64,000 bases of DNA from Ulvibacterium sp965228935 (lineage in GTDB: Bacteria > Bacteroidota > Bacteroidia > Flavobacteriales > Flavobacteriaceae): assembly GCF_965228935.1 (NCBI RefSeq), contig NZ_OZ245846.1, positions 3,720,001 through 3,784,000 on the forward strand, read 5' to 3'. Numbering within the stretch: position 1 is the stretch's first letter; every line of letters begins with the position of its first letter. A program made the translations under genes and the position numbers. Shown here piece by piece: positions 62,491-64,000 of this stretch. The notes below the pieces were generated by a model. That model did not search any database and was not told where the DNA came from. It saw only the letters and a list, made by a program, of their open reading frames with translations.

Positions 62491-63600
62491 ATGAAACGTT
62501 TTTACAGGAAAGGCCTAATGCTTGCCTTTATGGGTACATTGTTCCTTATGACGGAAACCATTGCCCAGTTAGATCTGCCTAGGGGGAGTCAGATGGCCAA
62601 AGTATCCCAACGTATAGGAATTACGGATATCTCGGTCATATATTCCAGACCAAGTGTAAACGACAGGGAAATTTGGGGGAGCCTGGTTCCTTATGGGATG
62701 AACAACCTAGGATTTGGAACCGCCAAGGAATCACCCTGGAGAGCCGGAGCCAATGAAAATACAACGATCAAATTTACCGATGACGTTAAAATAGAGGGCC
62801 AATCTTTAGCAGCTGGAAAATATGGTCTTCATATGGTGGTTGAGGAAGATGGGGGAGCGACCATAATTTTCTCAAAGAACCATGGTGCATGGGGCAGCTA
62901 TTTCTATGAGCCTTCCGAAGATGCGCTTCAGGTAGATGTAGAGACCAAGGAAATTCCGCACACGGAGCAACTCACCTTTACCTTCGACAAGGTTGATGCC
63001 AATTCGGCCGTTCTGGCCCTTAATTGGGAGAAAAAACAAATCCCGTTTAAAATAGAGGTGGATGTCACCGATGTTGTATTGGCCGATATACGTCAAAAGT
63101 TGCAGGATGTTCCGGGATTTAGTCGGCAATCCTGGGAGCAGGCCGCAAATTTCGCATTGAACAATGATGGGGATTTGGACGAGGCACTGGGCTGGATAGA
63201 TGCTGCCATTGCAGGTCAATTCTTTAGTGAAAAAAACTATAATAACTTGAACATAAAGTCGCAGATTCTGACCAAACAAGGGAAAACGGCCGAAGCAGAG
63301 GCCCTTATGGATGAAGCCTTGGAAATGGCCACGGTATTTGAGATACATGGCTATGGCAGGCAATTGATAGCCCAGGGAAAAAAGGAAAAGGCCTTGGAAG
63401 TGTTTAAGATGAACGCCAAAAAGAATAAGGGAACCTGGCCGGTAGACTATGGCCTGGCAAGAGGTTATTCTGCGGTAGGCAATTACAAAACGGCACTTAA
63501 GCACATTAAGATAGCAGCGGAAAGGGCCCCCGATGACTTGAACAAAAACGCTATTGCGACCAATATCACCAAACTCGAAAACGGGGAAGGCATCAATTAA
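62491..63600 (+). CDS. DUF2911 family exported protein with tetratricopeptide region
   Basis: An exported protein of 369 residues. The signal peptide is KGLMLAFMGTLFLMTETIAQ. Residues about 25-190 are the DUF2911 domain (LPRGSQMAKVSQRIGITDISVIYSRPSVNDREIWGSLVPYGM, TTIKFTDDVKIEGQSLAAGKYGLHMV). The C-terminal third is TPR-like (EALGWIDAAIAGQFF, KTAEAEALMDEALEMATVF, GNYKTALKHIKIAAERAP). The biological role of DUF2911 is not established. It diverges from leuC and is followed by a terminator. Confidence 0.85.
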   Translation: MKRFYRKGLMLAFMGTLFLMTETIAQLDLPRGSQMAKVSQRIGITDISVIYSRPSVNDREIWGSLVPYGMNNLGFGTAKESPWRAGANENTTIKFTDDVKIEGQSLAAGKYGLHMVVEEDGGATIIFSKNHGAWGSYFYEPSEDALQVDVETKEIPHTEQLTFTFDKVDANSAVLALNWEKKQIPFKIEVDVTDVVLADIRQKLQDVPGFSRQSWEQAANFALNNDGDLDEALGWIDAAIAGQFFSEKNYNNLNIKSQILTKQGKTAEAEALMDEALEMATVFEIHGYGRQLIAQGKKEKALEVFKMNAKKNKGTWPVDYGLARGYSAVGNYKTALKHIKIAAERAPDDLNKNAIATNITKLENGEGIN

Positions 63601-63623
63601 AAAACGAATTGCATGGAAAACGT

Positions 63624-63652
63624 AAAGCCCGACTTTGGTCGGGCTTTTGTTT
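63624..63652. terminator. Terminator between the DUF2911 gene and recG
   Basis: AAAGCCCGAC (63624-63633), loop TTTG, GTCGGGCTTT (63638-63647), then TTGTTTT. The 10-bp perfect stem serves the converging genes. Confidence 0.85.
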
Positions 63653-63660
63653 TAGGGTCG

Positions 63661-64000
63661 CTAACTTATATATGTCCAAATATTCTTGTGCTTTACCAAT
63701 TGGGCATAGGTATGGCGAATAACCCGATTGCCGGGTTGTTCCAAATGGTAATCATCCTTTAAGGTCTGGATGGCGTAATGCCGAGCGGTTTTCAAAATAT
63801 CATTATCCTTTACGATATCCGCTATTTTAAGATTGAGAATACCGCTCTGTTGGGTGCCCATTAAATCCCCTGGTCCCCGAAGTTTTAAATCCACTTCGGC
63901 AATTTCAAAACCGTCATTGGTGCGCACCATGGTCTCCAACCTGGTCTTGGCCTCAGAGGAAAGCTTATGGCTGGTCATCAAGATGCAATAACTCTGATCG
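63661..64000 (-). CDS. recG: ATP-dependent DNA helicase RecG (C-terminal part; gene runs off the window)
   Basis: RecG remodels stalled forks and Holliday junctions. Only the last ~112 residues are inside the window; the frame is open to its right edge. The segment YCILMTSHKLSSEAKTRLETM, then GFEIAEVDLKLRGPGDLMGTQQSG (motif VI-type TRG region) and LKIADIVKDNDILKTAR are the conserved RecG C-terminus. The stop is at 63661. Confidence 0.92.
   Translation of the reverse strand, partial: DQSYCILMTSHKLSSEAKTRLETMVRTNDGFEIAEVDLKLRGPGDLMGTQQSGILNLKIADIVKDNDILKTARHYAIQTLKDDYHLEQPGNRVIRHTYAQLVKHKNIWTYIS

Noticed and set aside
1..64000. tRNA, rRNA, riboswitches and complete insertion sequences
   Set aside because: No matching secondary-structure words or transposase frames were seen, although a covariance-model scan was not possible.

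Overview
The window comes from a marine-type member of the Flavobacteriaceae (Bacteroidota). The evidence is a gene order typical of the family (ribB / LptF-LptG permease / LolA-like / FtsK / DgkA / Tpx), type IX secretion and gliding proteins (PorP/SprF, PD40), a GldL-related membrane protein, flavobacterial small membrane proteins, and Bacteroidota promoter boxes of the form TAnnTTTG. The genus cannot be fixed from the sequence alone. No rRNA, tRNA, CRISPR array or complete insertion sequence was seen.

Layout. (1) 1-9.75 kb holds housekeeping genes: a 3'-truncated ribBA-like gene, an LptF/LptG permease, a LolA-like carrier, ftsK, a DgkA-type kinase and tpx on the minus strand, then an NhaC antiporter (minus) and lpd (plus). 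(2) 9.8-16.1 kb is a minus-strand accessory group: a SnoaL-like protein, a DUF1080 lipoprotein and a DUF5060/DUF4038 glycosidase, an HTH-membrane-serine hydrolase fusion, a CDGSH protein and an acyltransferase-like membrane protein. (3) 16.2-25.7 kb is plus strand: FMN reductase + pabB, tilS, dsbD, penicillin acylase and a ComM-type ATPase. (4) 25.7-34.4 kb is a gene-poor accessory region. It carries four copies of a modular repeat built on a 7-bp tandem array (AAACCCG or AACCCGT), a serine hydrolase, a lipoprotein, a GNAT enzyme, two very small genes, a serine recombinase lacking its catalytic serine, an unknown exported protein, and a LuxR-type regulator whose phospho-acceptor Asp is Glu. 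(5) 34.4-42.9 kb is a minus-strand cell-surface group (a SprF-like protein with a SPOR-like tail, a TPR/PD40 protein, a surface protein), then Tat-exported oxidoreductase and aminotransferase genes, a GldL-related protein and a small nuclease-like protein. (6) 43.1-46.6 kb is the 5-oxoprolinase operon: an Nramp-fold protein plus pxpA, pxpB and pxpC. (7) 46.66-54.8 kb is ilvD-ilvB-methyltransferase-ilvN-ilvC, then gapN. (8) 55.1-62.25 kb has an MFS transporter (plus) facing leuC-leuD-leuA-leuB (minus). An AT-rich lipoprotein gene sits between leuB and a second, diverged copy of the leuB 3' end. (9) 62.5-64 kb has a DUF2911 protein (plus) and the 3' end of recG (minus).

How the parts work together. 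ilvDBNC and leuCDAB together supply most of valine, leucine and isoleucine synthesis. The ilv operon is preceded by an 18-residue leader peptide with Val/Leu-rich codons, a 12-bp terminator and a competing helix that begins at the leader stop codon, which is a complete classical attenuator on paper. The pxp genes are translationally coupled to an Nramp-fold protein lacking the usual metal ligands, a candidate oxoproline or carboxylate transporter. The most unusual features are the ilv attenuator, the leuB-end duplication around a foreign-looking gene, the modular heptamer repeats, and several signalling or recombination proteins with altered key residues.
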